Source of the DNA: Natronoarchaeum philippinense
Lineage (GTDB): Archaea; Halobacteriota; Halobacteria; Halobacteriales; Natronoarchaeaceae
NCBI RefSeq assembly: GCF_900215575.1
Contig: NZ_OBEJ01000002.1
Span: 1 to 64,000 of the forward strand
Length of the DNA stretch: 64,000 nt
Direction of reading: 5' to 3'
The notes under the pieces: generated by a model
What the model saw: the letters and a program-made list of their open reading frames with translations, nothing else
Told to the model about the DNA's origin: nothing
Database searches by the model: none
Part shown: in pieces, positions 42,456 through 51,723 of the stretch
Layout: every line of letters starts with the position of its first letter
Position numbering within the stretch: position 1 is the first letter of the stretch
Program-made: the position numbers and the translations under genes

Positions 42456-43822
42456 TCCGTCGCCAGCCGGGACTGCCGCTCGGCTGCGGTGGCTGCCCGG
42501 CCCGGACGCGCCGTCGCCGACTGATACTCGACGAACCGAACCCGGACAGCGACGCGCTCGCCGGTCCGGTCGGCGATCCGCGCCGCGATGTCCTCGTCGA
42601 GTCCCGAGTGGTTCCCCGAGCGCGCGTCGCTGACGACGACGGTGACGGTCTCGGGCGTGTCGACCGGCGCCGTCGAGGCGTACTGGCTCCGGACGGCGAC
42701 GACGGTGAGATTCTCGCGGGTCGGATCCTCGACCGCGTCGACGGCCGCCTGATTGGCCGCGCGCTCGAACGCCATCTGGTCGGCAGTGACTGCGACCGTC
42801 CCGACGGCCGCCGCCGCGAACAGCGCACCGACGACGCCGACCGCGAGCAGTTGCCGACGGTCAGCGTTTGCGAGCACGCCGCCCGGCACCGACGCCAGCT
42901 CGGTCGTTTCGGCGTCGGGGCGATAGCCAAGCACCCACAGCGTCGCGGCGACGGCGGCGTCGATCGTCACCACCGTGAACGTCACCAGCGCGAGCGTCCC
43001 GATCCCGACCAGCGGCTCGCCCCACGCGAACCCGATGCCGGCCGCGGCCGCCGCCGGCAGCAGCGCCGCGGCGATCATCACGCCGATCAGCGACATCGGC
43101 CCCTTGGTCGTCACGCCGATGCCCGCGGCCGCGCCCGCCCCGAGCGCGACGGTCAGTGCGATGACGTTCGGCGCGAGGCGCACGCCGATCAGCTCGATCG
43201 AACTCACCGCCAGCACCGGCGGGGCAAGCGCCAGCCAGCGCAGCGCGAGGCTCAGCCCGAACGCGACCAGCACGGCGAGCGCCAGCCCGCCGGCCTGCAG
43301 GCGCAGGCTCGACAGCATCATGCGCCGATCCCCGAGCACTGCCCCGACGCTCGCGGTCAGCACCGGCCCGACGACCGGCGCGATCACCATCGACCCGACG
43401 ACGATCGCCGGCGAGTCCGCGAGCAGCCCCACCGTTGCGATCAGCGCGCTCGCCACCATCAGCGCGTAGAACGACCGGCGGTCCTGACTGAGATCCATCG
43501 CCTTCGAGCGCAGTTCACGGCGCGGGAGCGGATCGTAATCGTCCGCGAACCGGTCTTCGAGCTCGCGCCACGTCGGCGTCGCCGCGGTCTGGCCGCTGGC
43601 GACGACAACGTAGCGATCGACGTCGACGCCGGCCTCGACGAGGGCTTCCAACGTCGGCCTGACGGCGTCGGTCGGTACCGGCGCCTGCACCAGTCGACAA
43701 TCGCGGTCCCGTCCGGTCGGATCGTCGGCGTCGAGGACGGTGTAGGCAACGTCGCGGTCGTCGAGTGCGTCGAGCGCCGCTTGGCGCACGTCGGCCGACA
43801 CGAGGACGTAGATGATTCGCAC
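42425..43822 (-). CDS. DUF389 membrane protein (first of two)
   Basis: The roughly 465-residue protein starts with an ACT-like soluble domain (about 1-95). About six membrane spans with DUF389 hallmarks (DSPAIVVGSMVIAPVVGPVL; GVMIAAALLPAAAAAGIGFAWG) follow, then a soluble C-terminal part. GTG 43822 is chosen because the frame then opens VRIIYVLVSADV, matching its paralogue. Function is unknown. Confidence 0.85.
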   Translation of the reverse strand: MRIIYVLVSADVRQAALDALDDRDVAYTVLDADDPTGRDRDCRLVQAPVPTDAVRPTLEALVEAGVDVDRYVVVASGQTAATPTWRELEDRFADDYDPLPRRELRSKAMDLSQDRRSFYALMVASALIATVGLLADSPAIVVGSMVIAPVVGPVLTASVGAVLGDRRMMLSSLRLQAGGLALAVLVAFGLSLALRWLALAPPVLAVSSIELIGVRLAPNVIALTVALGAGAAAGIGVTTKGPMSLIGVMIAAALLPAAAAAGIGFAWGEPLVGIGTLALVTFTVVTIDAAVAATLWVLGYRPDAETTELASVPGGVLANADRRQLLAVGVVGALFAAAAVGTVAVTADQMAFERAANQAAVDAVEDPTRENLTVVAVRSQYASTAPVDTPETVTVVVSDARSGNHSGLDEDIAARIADRTGERVAVRVRFVEYQSATARPGRAATAAERQSRLATDYPSKGSSGS

Positions 43823-43924
43823 GAGTGAGCACCGGGTGTCCCGGGACAAGTGTGGCGCGACCGTTCGCCGTCGCTCGCTCGTTCCGTGCGTCGAAATGAC
43901 GGCGTACCGCGAAGAAAGCTCGTC

Positions 43925-45295
43925 TTAGGCCGCGCCCGCTCTCGGCGCCACCGCCGGCCGACCCATCGACTGCGTCGACGGCTCGAACGCCTCGCCGTTC
44001 CCGCGCTGGTCGATGTCGACGTACCGGACCTGCACGGCGACGTCCCGCTCGGAGTTGTTCTCGATTGCGGCGTAGATCTCGTCCGTCACGGCCGATTGCG
44101 AGGTGGCGTCGCCGGTCTGCCCGACGGTGACGATCACCCGCTCTTGATGCCGGAACGGGAAGTCCTCAGTCATCTCGATCTGGACCGACAGCAGCTGGTA
44201 CTGCTCGTACTCCGACTGGTCGAGCAGGTGTGTGAGATCGGTCTGGACCTCCGTCTCGAAGTTCGCGGTCTGGAAACCAGTGACCGAGGCACCGACCAGA
44301 AAGCTCGACAGTACGATCATCGCCACCGCGAACAGCCCGGCGTTGCGCAGCAGCTTGCGCTGGGCCGCGGCCTCCTCGAACCACTCGCCCGGCCGGTAGC
44401 CCATGTACCACAGCGTCACCAGCCCGGCGAGGTTGACCGACGTGATGTTGACGAGCACGAGCACGGCCGAGCCCAGCCCGGCCAGCGGCAGTCCCCACGC
44501 GAGCGCGATGCCGGCCGCCGCCGCCGGCGGGATCAGCGCCGCGGCGATCATGACGCCGACGAGCGCCGTCGAGACGCCGGTCGAGAGGCTCAACACGCCT
44601 GCGACGCCGGCCCCGAGCGCGATGATCAGGCTGAGCAGGTCGGGTGTGAGCCGCTCGTTGATCTCGCCGACGCTCGTGAGCATCAGATCCGGCGGCACCA
44701 GATGCGTCACTTTGAGTCCGAAGGCGAGCACCGCGGCGCCGGCGATCGCAAGCCCGATGCCGAGCGCCTGGTAGAGCAGCCCCTCGCGGACCAGATCGTC
44801 GTCGTTGATCACCGTCCCGACGCTGGCGCCCAGCGCCGGCCCGATCAGGGGCGCGATCACCATCGACCCGACGACGACCGCCGGCGAGTCGAGCAACAGC
44901 CCCGCCGTAGCGACGAAGGCGCTGATCAGCGTCAGCGTCACGTAGATCGGGAAGTTCGGCGTCATCTCCTCGGCCTCAGTGCGAAGCTCCTGTCTGGAGA
45001 TGCGCTCTTCTTCCACGTCGTCGGTGGCGTAGCGCTCTTCGAGATCGTCGAACTTCCGCGAAACCACTGTCTCGGCGTCGACGACGACGGTGTAGGCGTC
45101 CTCGCTGACGCCGATGTCCTGTAGCGTGTCCAGCACCGGCTCGACGGCGTTGGCCGGTAGCGGGAAGTAGACGACGCCGGTGAACTCCCGGCCGCTGGTC
45201 TCGTCGGTGACGACGTAGTCGACGCCCTCGTCGTCGAGCGCGCCGAGGATCGTCTCGCGTTTGCCCGTCGGAATCGTCAACTGGACGAGTCGCAC
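43925..45295 (-). CDS. DUF389 membrane protein (second of two)
   Basis: The roughly 456-residue protein has the same plan as the downstream gene (DSPAVVVGSMVIAPLIGPAL; GVMIAAALIPPAAAAGIALAWG). The two are tandem paralogues separated by 102 bases. GTG 45295 gives a start (VRLVQLTIPTGKR) parallel to the other copy; ATG 45322 is the alternative. Confidence 0.85.
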   Translation of the reverse strand: MRLVQLTIPTGKRETILGALDDEGVDYVVTDETSGREFTGVVYFPLPANAVEPVLDTLQDIGVSEDAYTVVVDAETVVSRKFDDLEERYATDDVEEERISRQELRTEAEEMTPNFPIYVTLTLISAFVATAGLLLDSPAVVVGSMVIAPLIGPALGASVGTVINDDDLVREGLLYQALGIGLAIAGAAVLAFGLKVTHLVPPDLMLTSVGEINERLTPDLLSLIIALGAGVAGVLSLSTGVSTALVGVMIAAALIPPAAAAGIALAWGLPLAGLGSAVLVLVNITSVNLAGLVTLWYMGYRPGEWFEEAAAQRKLLRNAGLFAVAMIVLSSFLVGASVTGFQTANFETEVQTDLTHLLDQSEYEQYQLLSVQIEMTEDFPFRHQERVIVTVGQTGDATSQSAVTDEIYAAIENNSERDVAVQVRYVDIDQRGNGEAFEPSTQSMGRPAVAPRAGAA

Positions 45296-45371
45296 GTCCC
45301 TCCGGAGGTCCCCGACGGGCAAATAGGTCGGGGATCGGCAGACGGCGACGCAAGCAGCGCAGCGGCGTCGA

Positions 45372-46574
45372 TCAGACCCGATCCCGAATGCGATCGAGGA
45401 CGTACGCCACCTGCTCGTCGGGCAGGCACATCGGGTTGATGGTGAACTGCGCTTGATCGAGGGCGTCGGCGCCGACGAAGATCCGAGGATTCTCCTCGCG
45501 CAGGCCGCGGACGAGTTCGGCCGTGGTGACCGGCGCTTCGGCCTCGTCGACCGACACCGTCACCGTCGGCGCCACGTCGGTCGCGGACGCCGCTGCGAGG
45601 CTCGTCGAGAGCGCCGGCTCGTCGGCGAGTTCCTCGGCGATGCGCTCGGCGCGGTCGCGCCACTCGGCGGTCCGGGCCTCGTGGTCTTCCTCGACGAACA
45701 GTTCGAGCGCTCGAATCAGTCCCACCAATTCCCCCTTGCCGACTTTCATCCCGCGGCCGATCCCTTGGCGCGGGACACCCCCGAGAGCGTCGACATCGAC
45801 CAGTTCCGCCGGCGGCACCCACGCGTCCGCGGCGGCGTGCATGTCCAACTGCTGGGCCGCGACCGACCGGATGAGGTCCTCGCGCCCGGCGAGGATGCCG
45901 GTGGTCTGCGGGCCGCGGATCGCCTTCCCGCCGCTGAAGGCGACGAGGTCGACGCCGAGGTCGATGAAGCGCTCTAAGTTCTCGACGGGCGGCAACTCGG
46001 CGGCGGCGTCGACGATCACCGGCACGTCGTTGTCGTGAGCGACCTCGACGACGGCCTCCAGCGGCGGCGTAGTGTACTCCTTTTGGACGTACGCGACCGC
46101 GGCGGTGTCGGCGCCGATGGCGGCCTCGATCTCCCAGCGCTCGGTGTTCTCCGCACCCGTCCCAAGGTACGCGTCGTTCGCGCCGACATCGACGAGTTCG
46201 GCACCGGCGACGCGGTAGGCGTGGTCGTAGCCCGTCCGGTGGGTTCGGGGAACGACGATTTCGTCGGCCAGCCCCTCCGTGTCGGGCAGCGACGCCATCG
46301 CGGCGGGGTCGTCGCCGGCGATACAGGCCGCCGCCGCGAGCGTCATGCAGGCGCTGGCGCCCGAGGCGACGTAGCCCGCCTGGGCGCCCGTGACATCCTG
46401 AATCAGCTCGGAAGCTCTGGCTTGCAGGTCGGAGATGCGAGCAAAGCCTTCCGCGGCGCGGCGCATCGCGTCGGCGGCTTCCGGCCGGATCAGGCTCCCG
46501 CCGATTCGGGTCTTCGTTCCGGTGGCGTTGATCACCTCCGGAACGTCGAGGTCGTCGTAGACAGAGTCGGTCAT
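45372..46574 (-). CDS. SelA-like PLP-dependent enzyme
   Basis: The 400-residue fold-type I PLP enzyme has the SelA/DgaE-like start EVINATGTKTRIGGSLI, the PLP aspartate in VDAAAELPP (Asp189) and the Schiff-base Lys217 in SGGKAIRGPQTTG. True selenocysteine synthase is not expected in haloarchaea. A lyase such as D-glucosaminate-6-phosphate ammonia-lyase or a related amino-sugar enzyme is more likely. No selenoprotein gene is nearby. Confidence 0.8.
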   Translation of the reverse strand: MTDSVYDDLDVPEVINATGTKTRIGGSLIRPEAADAMRRAAEGFARISDLQARASELIQDVTGAQAGYVASGASACMTLAAAACIAGDDPAAMASLPDTEGLADEIVVPRTHRTGYDHAYRVAGAELVDVGANDAYLGTGAENTERWEIEAAIGADTAAVAYVQKEYTTPPLEAVVEVAHDNDVPVIVDAAAELPPVENLERFIDLGVDLVAFSGGKAIRGPQTTGILAGREDLIRSVAAQQLDMHAAADAWVPPAELVDVDALGGVPRQGIGRGMKVGKGELVGLIRALELFVEEDHEARTAEWRDRAERIAEELADEPALSTSLAAASATDVAPTVTVSVDEAEAPVTTAELVRGLREENPRIFVGADALDQAQFTINPMCLPDEQVAYVLDRIRDRV

Positions 46575-46684
46575 ACCGGACGGTTGCGGGCGAGCACCTT
46601 GAGTCCACTCGTCGGCACCGGCCGCCCGGCCGCCGTCGCCAGCACGACAGTAGTTTCTTCGGGCGACCGATCGAACAGGCGTTC

Positions 46685-47131
46685 ATGCGCGTCGTCGAGA
46701 ACACGATGGATGTCCCGATCGAGAACGTGCTGGAGCGGCCGCTGTTTTGCTTCCTTGCTTCCGTCGACGACGGTCTCCCCCGCGTCTCGCCGCTGTGGTA
46801 TCTCTGGGAGGACGGCGTCGTCTGGATCATGGCCGACCGCGAGAAGACCTACGTCGACCGCGTCGCGGCGACGCCGGAGGCCGCGCTCGCGGTCGTCGAG
46901 TTCCTGCCCGGCTCGGGCGTCGTCCGGCACGTCGGCTTTCGCGGCCGGGCGAGCGTCGAGCCGTTCGACCTCGACCGGACGAATCGGCTCCTCAAACGGT
47001 ATCTCGGCCCCGATCCCGAGGCGTGGGACGACCGGTTTCTGCCGCCGTGGAGCGACCGCTGGTGTTTCGTCCGGTTCGACCCCGAGACCGTCGTCGCGCG
47101 CGACCAGAGCTACGATCTCGGGGCCGCGTAG
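46685..47131 (+). CDS. Pyridoxamine 5'-phosphate oxidase-fold protein
   Basis: The 148-residue protein has the split-barrel flavin/F420-binding pattern: [42 protein letters not shown] and [12 protein letters not shown]. It probably binds FMN or F420 and reduces an unknown substrate. It diverges from the SelA-like gene over 110 bases. Confidence 0.8.
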   Translation: MRVVENTMDVPIENVLERPLFCFLASVDDGLPRVSPLWYLWEDGVVWIMADREKTYVDRVAATPEAALAVVEFLPGSGVVRHVGFRGRASVEPFDLDRTNRLLKRYLGPDPEAWDDRFLPPWSDRWCFVRFDPETVVARDQSYDLGAA

Positions 47132-47178
47132 CGACACGGCGGATATCGGCGTCGAACGCTGCGACGCCGATTCCCGGG

Positions 47179-47592
47179 TTAGAGTGTGTGAATCGTCGCC
47201 TGCTCGCCCAGTCTGACATCGTTGAACGTCTCGCGCTCGACCGTCGGTCCCGAGCAGTCGCCGTCGGGATCGCCCGGCGACTCGCAGATGTTGGCCGTGA
47301 GATCGTAGGGGCCGTGGTTCGCGTCGAGGTACGCTGCGGCCTCGCCATCGATTTGGATCGGGAGTTCGGTCGGCAGCGGGGCGTCTTCCTCGGGGAGGTC
47401 CGCGGACAGTTCGCCGTCGTCGAGGAGCCACGTCGCGACAGGCCCTTCGGCGTCGGTCCGCTCGGGATCGATTCGACCCCAGACCTGTTTGGTGACGACG
47501 ACGCCACTGGTCTGGATGCCGAGCGCTTCGAGACAGCCAGCACTGGCGGCGAGGCCGGTCGTCGCGGCGGCGAGGAGGGTGCGGCGGCGCAT
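47179..47592 (-). CDS. Tat lipoprotein of unknown function
   Basis: The 137-residue protein has a short twin-arginine/lipobox signal ([20 protein letters not shown], lipid Cys at 20). The mature domain has paired Cys residues ([12 protein letters not shown]). It should be exported and membrane-anchored. ATG 47592 is chosen because the signal starts there; a long upstream frame is spurious and antisense to engB. Confidence 0.75.
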   Translation of the reverse strand: MRRRTLLAAATTGLAASAGCLEALGIQTSGVVVTKQVWGRIDPERTDAEGPVATWLLDDGELSADLPEEDAPLPTELPIQIDGEAAAYLDANHGPYDLTANICESPGDPDGDCSGPTVERETFNDVRLGEQATIHTL

Positions 47593-47706
47593 ACGCCACG
47601 GTGTTCGTGTCACCGGATAGGTGTTTCTCTCTTGGCCAGTGGGCGGCGACACAGCGTGTCGGCCCCGAACGCGACCCTTTTCCGCGGCGCCCGCCAACGA
47701 CGCTCC

Positions 47707-48324
47707 ATGTTCGAGAACCGCCCGAACTGTTCGGACGAGGTGATCCTCGTCGGGCGCTCTAACGTCGGGAAGTCGACGCTGATGCGCGAGCTGACGGGCC
47801 ACAGCTTCGAGACCGGCGGCAAGCCGGGCGTGACCCGCTCGCCCAATCACTACGACTGGTCCGGCGACGACTTCATGATCACCGACCTGCCCGGCTTTGG
47901 CTTCATGTCCGGCGTCCCCGACGACGCTCGCGAGCAGATCAAGACCGACATCGTCCGGTACGTCGAGGACAACGCCGAGAACATTCTGGTCGGCATCCTC
48001 GTGCTCGACGGCAAATCGGCGGTCGACATCATCGATCGCCACTCCGGCGAGGACGAGATCCCCCACGACGTGGAGATGTTTCACTTCCTGCGGGACGTGG
48101 GCATCCCGACGGTGGTCGCGGTCAACAAGATGGACAAGGTCGACGACGAGGACGACCGGCTGAACGACATCTGTGACCGGTTGGGGTTGTACCCGCCGTG
48201 GAAGCAGTGGCAAGACACCATCGCCCCGATGACGGCCAAGCGCGGGTCGATCGGCTCGCTGGAAGACGCCGTTTGCGGGCACCTCGAAGACGCCAAGCGC
48301 GACGATCTGAAGAAGTTCTTCTAA
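47707..48324 (+). CDS. engB: GTP-binding protein EngB
   Basis: The 205-residue GTPase has G1 [17 protein letters not shown]3 [10 protein letters not shown] and G4 NKMDKVDD. EngB acts in ribosome assembly and division in bacteria; archaeal homologues are less studied. ATG 47707 fits the family length. Confidence 0.92.
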   Translation: MFENRPNCSDEVILVGRSNVGKSTLMRELTGHSFETGGKPGVTRSPNHYDWSGDDFMITDLPGFGFMSGVPDDAREQIKTDIVRYVEDNAENILVGILVLDGKSAVDIIDRHSGEDEIPHDVEMFHFLRDVGIPTVVAVNKMDKVDDEDDRLNDICDRLGLYPPWKQWQDTIAPMTAKRGSIGSLEDAVCGHLEDAKRDDLKKFF

Positions 48325-48361
48325 CTCCGGCGGCTCGTGGTGGACAGGTGTCCCGACCCCC

Positions 48362-48556
48362 TCACAACTCCGGGTCGAAGATGGCTTCGATCGGGCACTC
48401 GAAGTGCGCCGCGAGTTTGAACGCGAGTTCTAACGACGGATCGTAGCGGTTGCGTTCGATCGCGTTGATGGTCTGGCGAGTCACGCCGACCGCTTCGGCG
48501 AGGTCGCCCTGGCTGAGTCCCTCGGCTTCGCGTCGGCTGGAGAGATCGTTCTGCAT
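48362..48556 (-). CDS. XRE-family small repressor
   Basis: The 64-residue protein is almost entirely a helix-turn-helix (LSSRREAEGLSQGDLAEAVG, then VTRQTINAIERNRYDPSLEL). It follows the DUF2178 gene after 2 bases, so the pair forms an operon. Such pairs usually autoregulate. Shared GTAAA-N6-TTTAC operators upstream of this operon and of the ABC exporter operon make it the likely repressor of both. Confidence 0.9.
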   Translation of the reverse strand: MQNDLSSRREAEGLSQGDLAEAVGVTRQTINAIERNRYDPSLELAFKLAAHFECPIEAIFDPEL

Positions 48557-48558
48557 GA

Positions 48559-48978
48559 TTAGGTACGGCGCTTGGCGATGCCGAAACACACGCCGTACAG
48601 CAAGAACAGCGCTGAGAGCGTGAGCACGACGCCGGATACTGCTCCCGTTATCTCGACGTGGCCGCCGGCGTCGAGCACGTAGAGTGCCGGAATCCCGCTC
48701 AGTCCGAGCACCATCGTGATCATGATCGCCAGTCCGCTCGCGCGGTTGTGCAACTCGTAGTCGCGCTCGTCCTGGAGCGTCGCATCACTCACGACCGGTG
48801 CGAGAACGGTGATGCCGCCGCCGATCCACGCCCCGAGTAGGTAGATCACGGCTCCGATAAAGTACCGATCGAGCGCGATCCCGGCGAACAGTCCGAGCAC
48901 CGCCACGCCGGTGATGCCGTACACGAGTCGCCGGTACGTCTGGCGTGTGAGTCCTGCGTTGGCTGTGGTTGGTGTCAC
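48559..48978 (-). CDS. DUF2178-like membrane protein
   Basis: The roughly 139-residue protein has four membrane spans (YGITGVAVLGLFAGIAL; FIGAVIYLLGAWIGGGITVL; AIMITMVLGLSGIPALYVL; VLTLSALFLLYGVCFGI). A conserved cytoplasmic loop with DERDYELHNRAS is typical of DUF2178. Families of this kind are often paired with a small XRE regulator, as here. GTG 48978 is chosen because it lies just downstream of the TATA box and operator; an upstream in-frame ATG is inside the promoter. Confidence 0.8.
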   Translation of the reverse strand: MTPTTANAGLTRQTYRRLVYGITGVAVLGLFAGIALDRYFIGAVIYLLGAWIGGGITVLAPVVSDATLQDERDYELHNRASGLAIMITMVLGLSGIPALYVLDAGGHVEITGAVSGVVLTLSALFLLYGVCFGIAKRRT

Positions 48979-48994
48979 GGTCGCTCCCTTGATG

Positions 48995-49010
48995 GTAAAG
49001 GATATTTTAC
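48995..49010. promoter_or_regulatory. GTAAA-N6-TTTAC operator of the DUF2178-XRE operon
   Basis: GTAAA-GGATAT-TTTAC lies between the TATA-like TTTAACA (49023-49017, minus strand) and the predicted start of transcription, where a repressor would act. The flanking sequence TTTACACCC-NN-TGTTAAA is shared with the ABC operon promoter. Confidence 0.7.
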
Positions 49011-49048
49011 ACCCCGTGTTAAAATTGGCGTTCGCCAGATAGCCGTTT

Positions 49049-50791
49049 CTACTGCAATCGATAGGTTTCGAGGCGCCGAACCGCACGCCGGTAGGCGACC
49101 GGCAGCGCTGCGACGCCGCCGACGATGACGACCCAGCCGAGCGTCTCCAGCGTCCCGGCGCCGATCTCGCTCACGCCGGGCAGCCATCGCGGGAGAAGCA
49201 CGGCACCGACCGTCCGAGCGGTCTCGTCGGCGGCGAACGCGACGGCGACCACGATCAGACTCAGGACGGTCGAAAAGAGGCTGTACGCGCGTTTGCTCGG
49301 CGGCACTGCGCGTCGGGAGCCGTCGAGATTGACGGCGTCGAACCGCGGGAAGACAGAGCCAATACCGGTCGCAACGAGCGCACTCGCGGCGACTGCGGTG
49401 ACGCTGGCGACGCCGAGCGCGACGAGCACCGGCGGGGAACTGCCTGCCAGATATCCGGCCGCGAGTGCGACCCCCGCTGTCAGGGGCGCACCGACGAGCG
49501 CCGCCGCGACGATCGTTCCGTGCACAACGTGGCGTCCGTGCGCCGGAGCGGTCAGCAGCGTCGGAAGCGTTGCGCCCTGATTGCCCAGCGGGTTCAACGG
49601 CAACACGGCGCCGGACGCCCACGCGCCGTACCAGACGACGAACCACGGGACGTACCACGGCACCGTCCCGGTCGTCACGGCGCTTTCGACAAAGAGGATC
49701 GCGGCCAGCAGCGGCGGTGCGACGAACACGAACTGGAACGGCGACCGGACCGCACGACGCAGCGTCGTGCTGGCGATCCCGCGCGTCGCGGGCGCTCGGC
49801 AGACGACATCAAGTGCGGCGTCCAGCCGCGTATTCGGCGCTGTCGGCAGTGCTTCCTCGTCGCTTTCGCTCGCGTGGGGCGTATCGGCCAGCCACGCGTA
49901 TCGAGCCGCCGGGACCGCGAGCACCGTCCCACCGATGACGACGATCGGCATCAGTCCGCACAAGAGGAGTACACCGGTCGCGTCGACGCCGGCGTTCGGC
50001 GTCGTTGCGAGGGCGAGGTGGCCGAACCACGCCATCGGCGGGGACTGCAAGACCGGCTCCAACCGCTCGACGATCGTCAGCAGCTCGCCGGTGACAGAGA
50101 GTGTGATATAGGCGAGGCCGAGACCGATTCCGAGAACGGTCACGAGCCGGCTGACGTTCTCCGACCGCCGGCCGAACCCCTTGAGCGTGAAGCCGATTGG
50201 ATAGCCGATCGCCGCGGCCGTGGCCGGGATCCCGACCGCCGCGACGGCGATGCCGAGGATCGGGCTAAACGAATCGGTACCCGCGACGAGCCCCGCGCCG
50301 GCAGCCAGTCCGAGCCCGATCGTGTACACCGAGAATTTGGCAGCAGCCGCGAGCAACAGTCCGCCGACAACGTCGGCTGCCGGACGAATCGTCAGATACT
50401 GACCGTCGTTATCCAGGTCGCCGTTGCTTCCCAGCGCGTCGCCGACGAGCAGAATCGTCAGGAACAGCCAGAGGACGCTCGTCGCCGTCACGAGCCATGC
50501 CGGCATGACGCCGCCGGCGGCGAGCGACGCGCCGATCGCCCGCGCCGCGTCGAAGGTCTGGTAGAGCAAGAACACGCTCATGACGCCGACCAGAATCGTA
50601 AATAGGACCCAGAAGTCCTGATGTCTGACCCAGCGATACCCGCGAAGCAACTCGATCCGCGCGATCTCCAAGCTCTGCCCGAGCGACGGGACGGCGTCTC
50701 CGAGCGTACTGTTCCGTGCTGAGCCGTGGCTGTGCGGGCGCGCCGACGTGGGCGATGGGGAGTCCGAGAGGCCGGCCGAGTCCTCAGACAT
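49049..50791 (-). CDS. ABC-2-type exporter permease
   Basis: The 580-residue protein has about 12 hydrophobic segments in two halves with no ATPase motif, typical of a fused ABC-2 permease. The soluble start (about 1-40) is Ser/Pro-rich. It starts 8 bases inside the end of the ATPase gene, so the two form one transporter. The substrate is unknown; control by a small repressor suggests defence against or export of a specific compound. Confidence 0.8.
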   Translation of the reverse strand: MSEDSAGLSDSPSPTSARPHSHGSARNSTLGDAVPSLGQSLEIARIELLRGYRWVRHQDFWVLFTILVGVMSVFLLYQTFDAARAIGASLAAGGVMPAWLVTATSVLWLFLTILLVGDALGSNGDLDNDGQYLTIRPAADVVGGLLLAAAAKFSVYTIGLGLAAGAGLVAGTDSFSPILGIAVAAVGIPATAAAIGYPIGFTLKGFGRRSENVSRLVTVLGIGLGLAYITLSVTGELLTIVERLEPVLQSPPMAWFGHLALATTPNAGVDATGVLLLCGLMPIVVIGGTVLAVPAARYAWLADTPHASESDEEALPTAPNTRLDAALDVVCRAPATRGIASTTLRRAVRSPFQFVFVAPPLLAAILFVESAVTTGTVPWYVPWFVVWYGAWASGAVLPLNPLGNQGATLPTLLTAPAHGRHVVHGTIVAAALVGAPLTAGVALAAGYLAGSSPPVLVALGVASVTAVAASALVATGIGSVFPRFDAVNLDGSRRAVPPSKRAYSLFSTVLSLIVVAVAFAADETARTVGAVLLPRWLPGVSEIGAGTLETLGWVVIVGGVAALPVAYRRAVRRLETYRLQ

Positions 50792-51587
50792 TCGTCTGGA
50801 ACTCCTCCGTACCGGCGTCACTGGCCTCCTGCGATGCACGCTCGGCTGCTGTGGCGTCCCGCTCGTCGGTGACCTCCAGAAAGGCCGTTTCGAGGTCCCG
50901 CGATTCGTCTGCGCGGGCTTTGAGCTCCGCCGGGGGTGCCTCCGCGACGAGCGTGCCGTCGTTGATGACACCGATCGTGTCGGCGAGTTCGTCGACGATC
51001 GGAAGGATGTGCGTCGAGAGGAAGACGGTCATCTCCCGCGTGACGAGATCGGCGACGGTGTCACGGACGGTCCGTGCGGCACGCGGATCGAGGCCGCTCG
51101 TCGGCTCGTCAAGGAACACGACATCGGGGTCGTGAAACAGCGTTGCGATGATGCCGACCTTCTTGGTCATCCCCGTCGAGTACGATTCGATGCGTCTGTC
51201 GGCGTCAGCGAGGAGATTGAACCGATCGAGCAGCGTTTCGATCCGGTCGTCGGCCCGATCGTCGGGCATGCCGTGGAGGCGGGCGACGTGGCGGAGGTGT
51301 TCCCATGCGGTCAGTTCGTCGAAGACCGGCGGATCGGCCGGAAGATAGCCGATGCGCTGGGTCAATTGCGAACGGTTCGTGATCGGCACCCCGGCAATCT
51401 CCGCGGTTCCGGCCGTGGGTTCGGTGAGAGCCACCAGCATTCGCATCGTCGTCGTCTTGCCGGCGCCGTTCGGTCCGAGAAATCCGTAGATGGTTCCCTG
51501 GGGAATCGAGAGGGAGAGGTCGTCGACGGCGGTGTCCTCGCCGTATCGTTTCGTGAGCCCGTCGGCGGTGATCGCATACTCGGTCAT
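50784..51587 (-). CDS. ABC transporter ATPase
   Basis: The 267-residue ATPase has Walker A GPNGAGKTT, a signature variant YSTGMTKKVG, and Walker B VVFLDEPTSGLD. The organisation matches the CcmA/DrrA-like group that works with ABC-2 permeases. It is preceded by an overlapping 33-codon leader frame and followed by the permease with an 8-base overlap. Confidence 0.92.
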   Translation of the reverse strand: MTEYAITADGLTKRYGEDTAVDDLSLSIPQGTIYGFLGPNGAGKTTTMRMLVALTEPTAGTAEIAGVPITNRSQLTQRIGYLPADPPVFDELTAWEHLRHVARLHGMPDDRADDRIETLLDRFNLLADADRRIESYSTGMTKKVGIIATLFHDPDVVFLDEPTSGLDPRAARTVRDTVADLVTREMTVFLSTHILPIVDELADTIGVINDGTLVAEAPPAELKARADESRDLETAFLEVTDERDATAAERASQEASDAGTEEFQTNV

Positions 51588-51685
51588 GGATGGCCCTCGC
51601 TACCCGTAGCAGAACCGCTGGCGGCCGGGAACTCACTACTGGGGCCCGCTTCGTGGTGCTGGATCGTGTGGAGGTTGTCTGGCAT
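51584..51685 (-). CDS. 33-residue leader ORF coupled to the ABC ATPase gene
   Basis: From ATG 51685 the minus strand encodes 33 residues (MPDNLHTIQHHEAG...TGSEGHP) ending at a TGA that overlaps the ATPase start (ATGA). The sequence is Ser/Gly/Pro-rich and resembles no family. It is the first start codon downstream of the predicted transcription start, so ribosomes would translate it first and could pass directly to the ATPase. It may be a leader peptide or just a coupled mini-gene. Confidence 0.45.
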   Translation of the reverse strand: MPDNLHTIQHHEAGPSSEFPAASGSATGSEGHP

Positions 51686-51690
51686 GGGGT

Positions 51691-51723
51691 GTAAACTCCT
51701 CTTTACAGTAAAGCATGCTTTAC
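51691..51723. promoter_or_regulatory. Twin GTAAA-N6-TTTAC operators of the ABC exporter operon
   Basis: GTAAA-CTCCTC-TTTAC (51691-51706) and GTAAA-GCATGC-TTTAC (51708-51723, a perfect 16-bp palindrome) are spaced 17 bases centre to centre. Outer flanks GGGTGTAAA and TTTACACCC extend the symmetry. They sit between the TATA-like TTTAACA (51736-51730, minus strand) and the leader ORF start, the position of a repressor. Confidence 0.75.
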
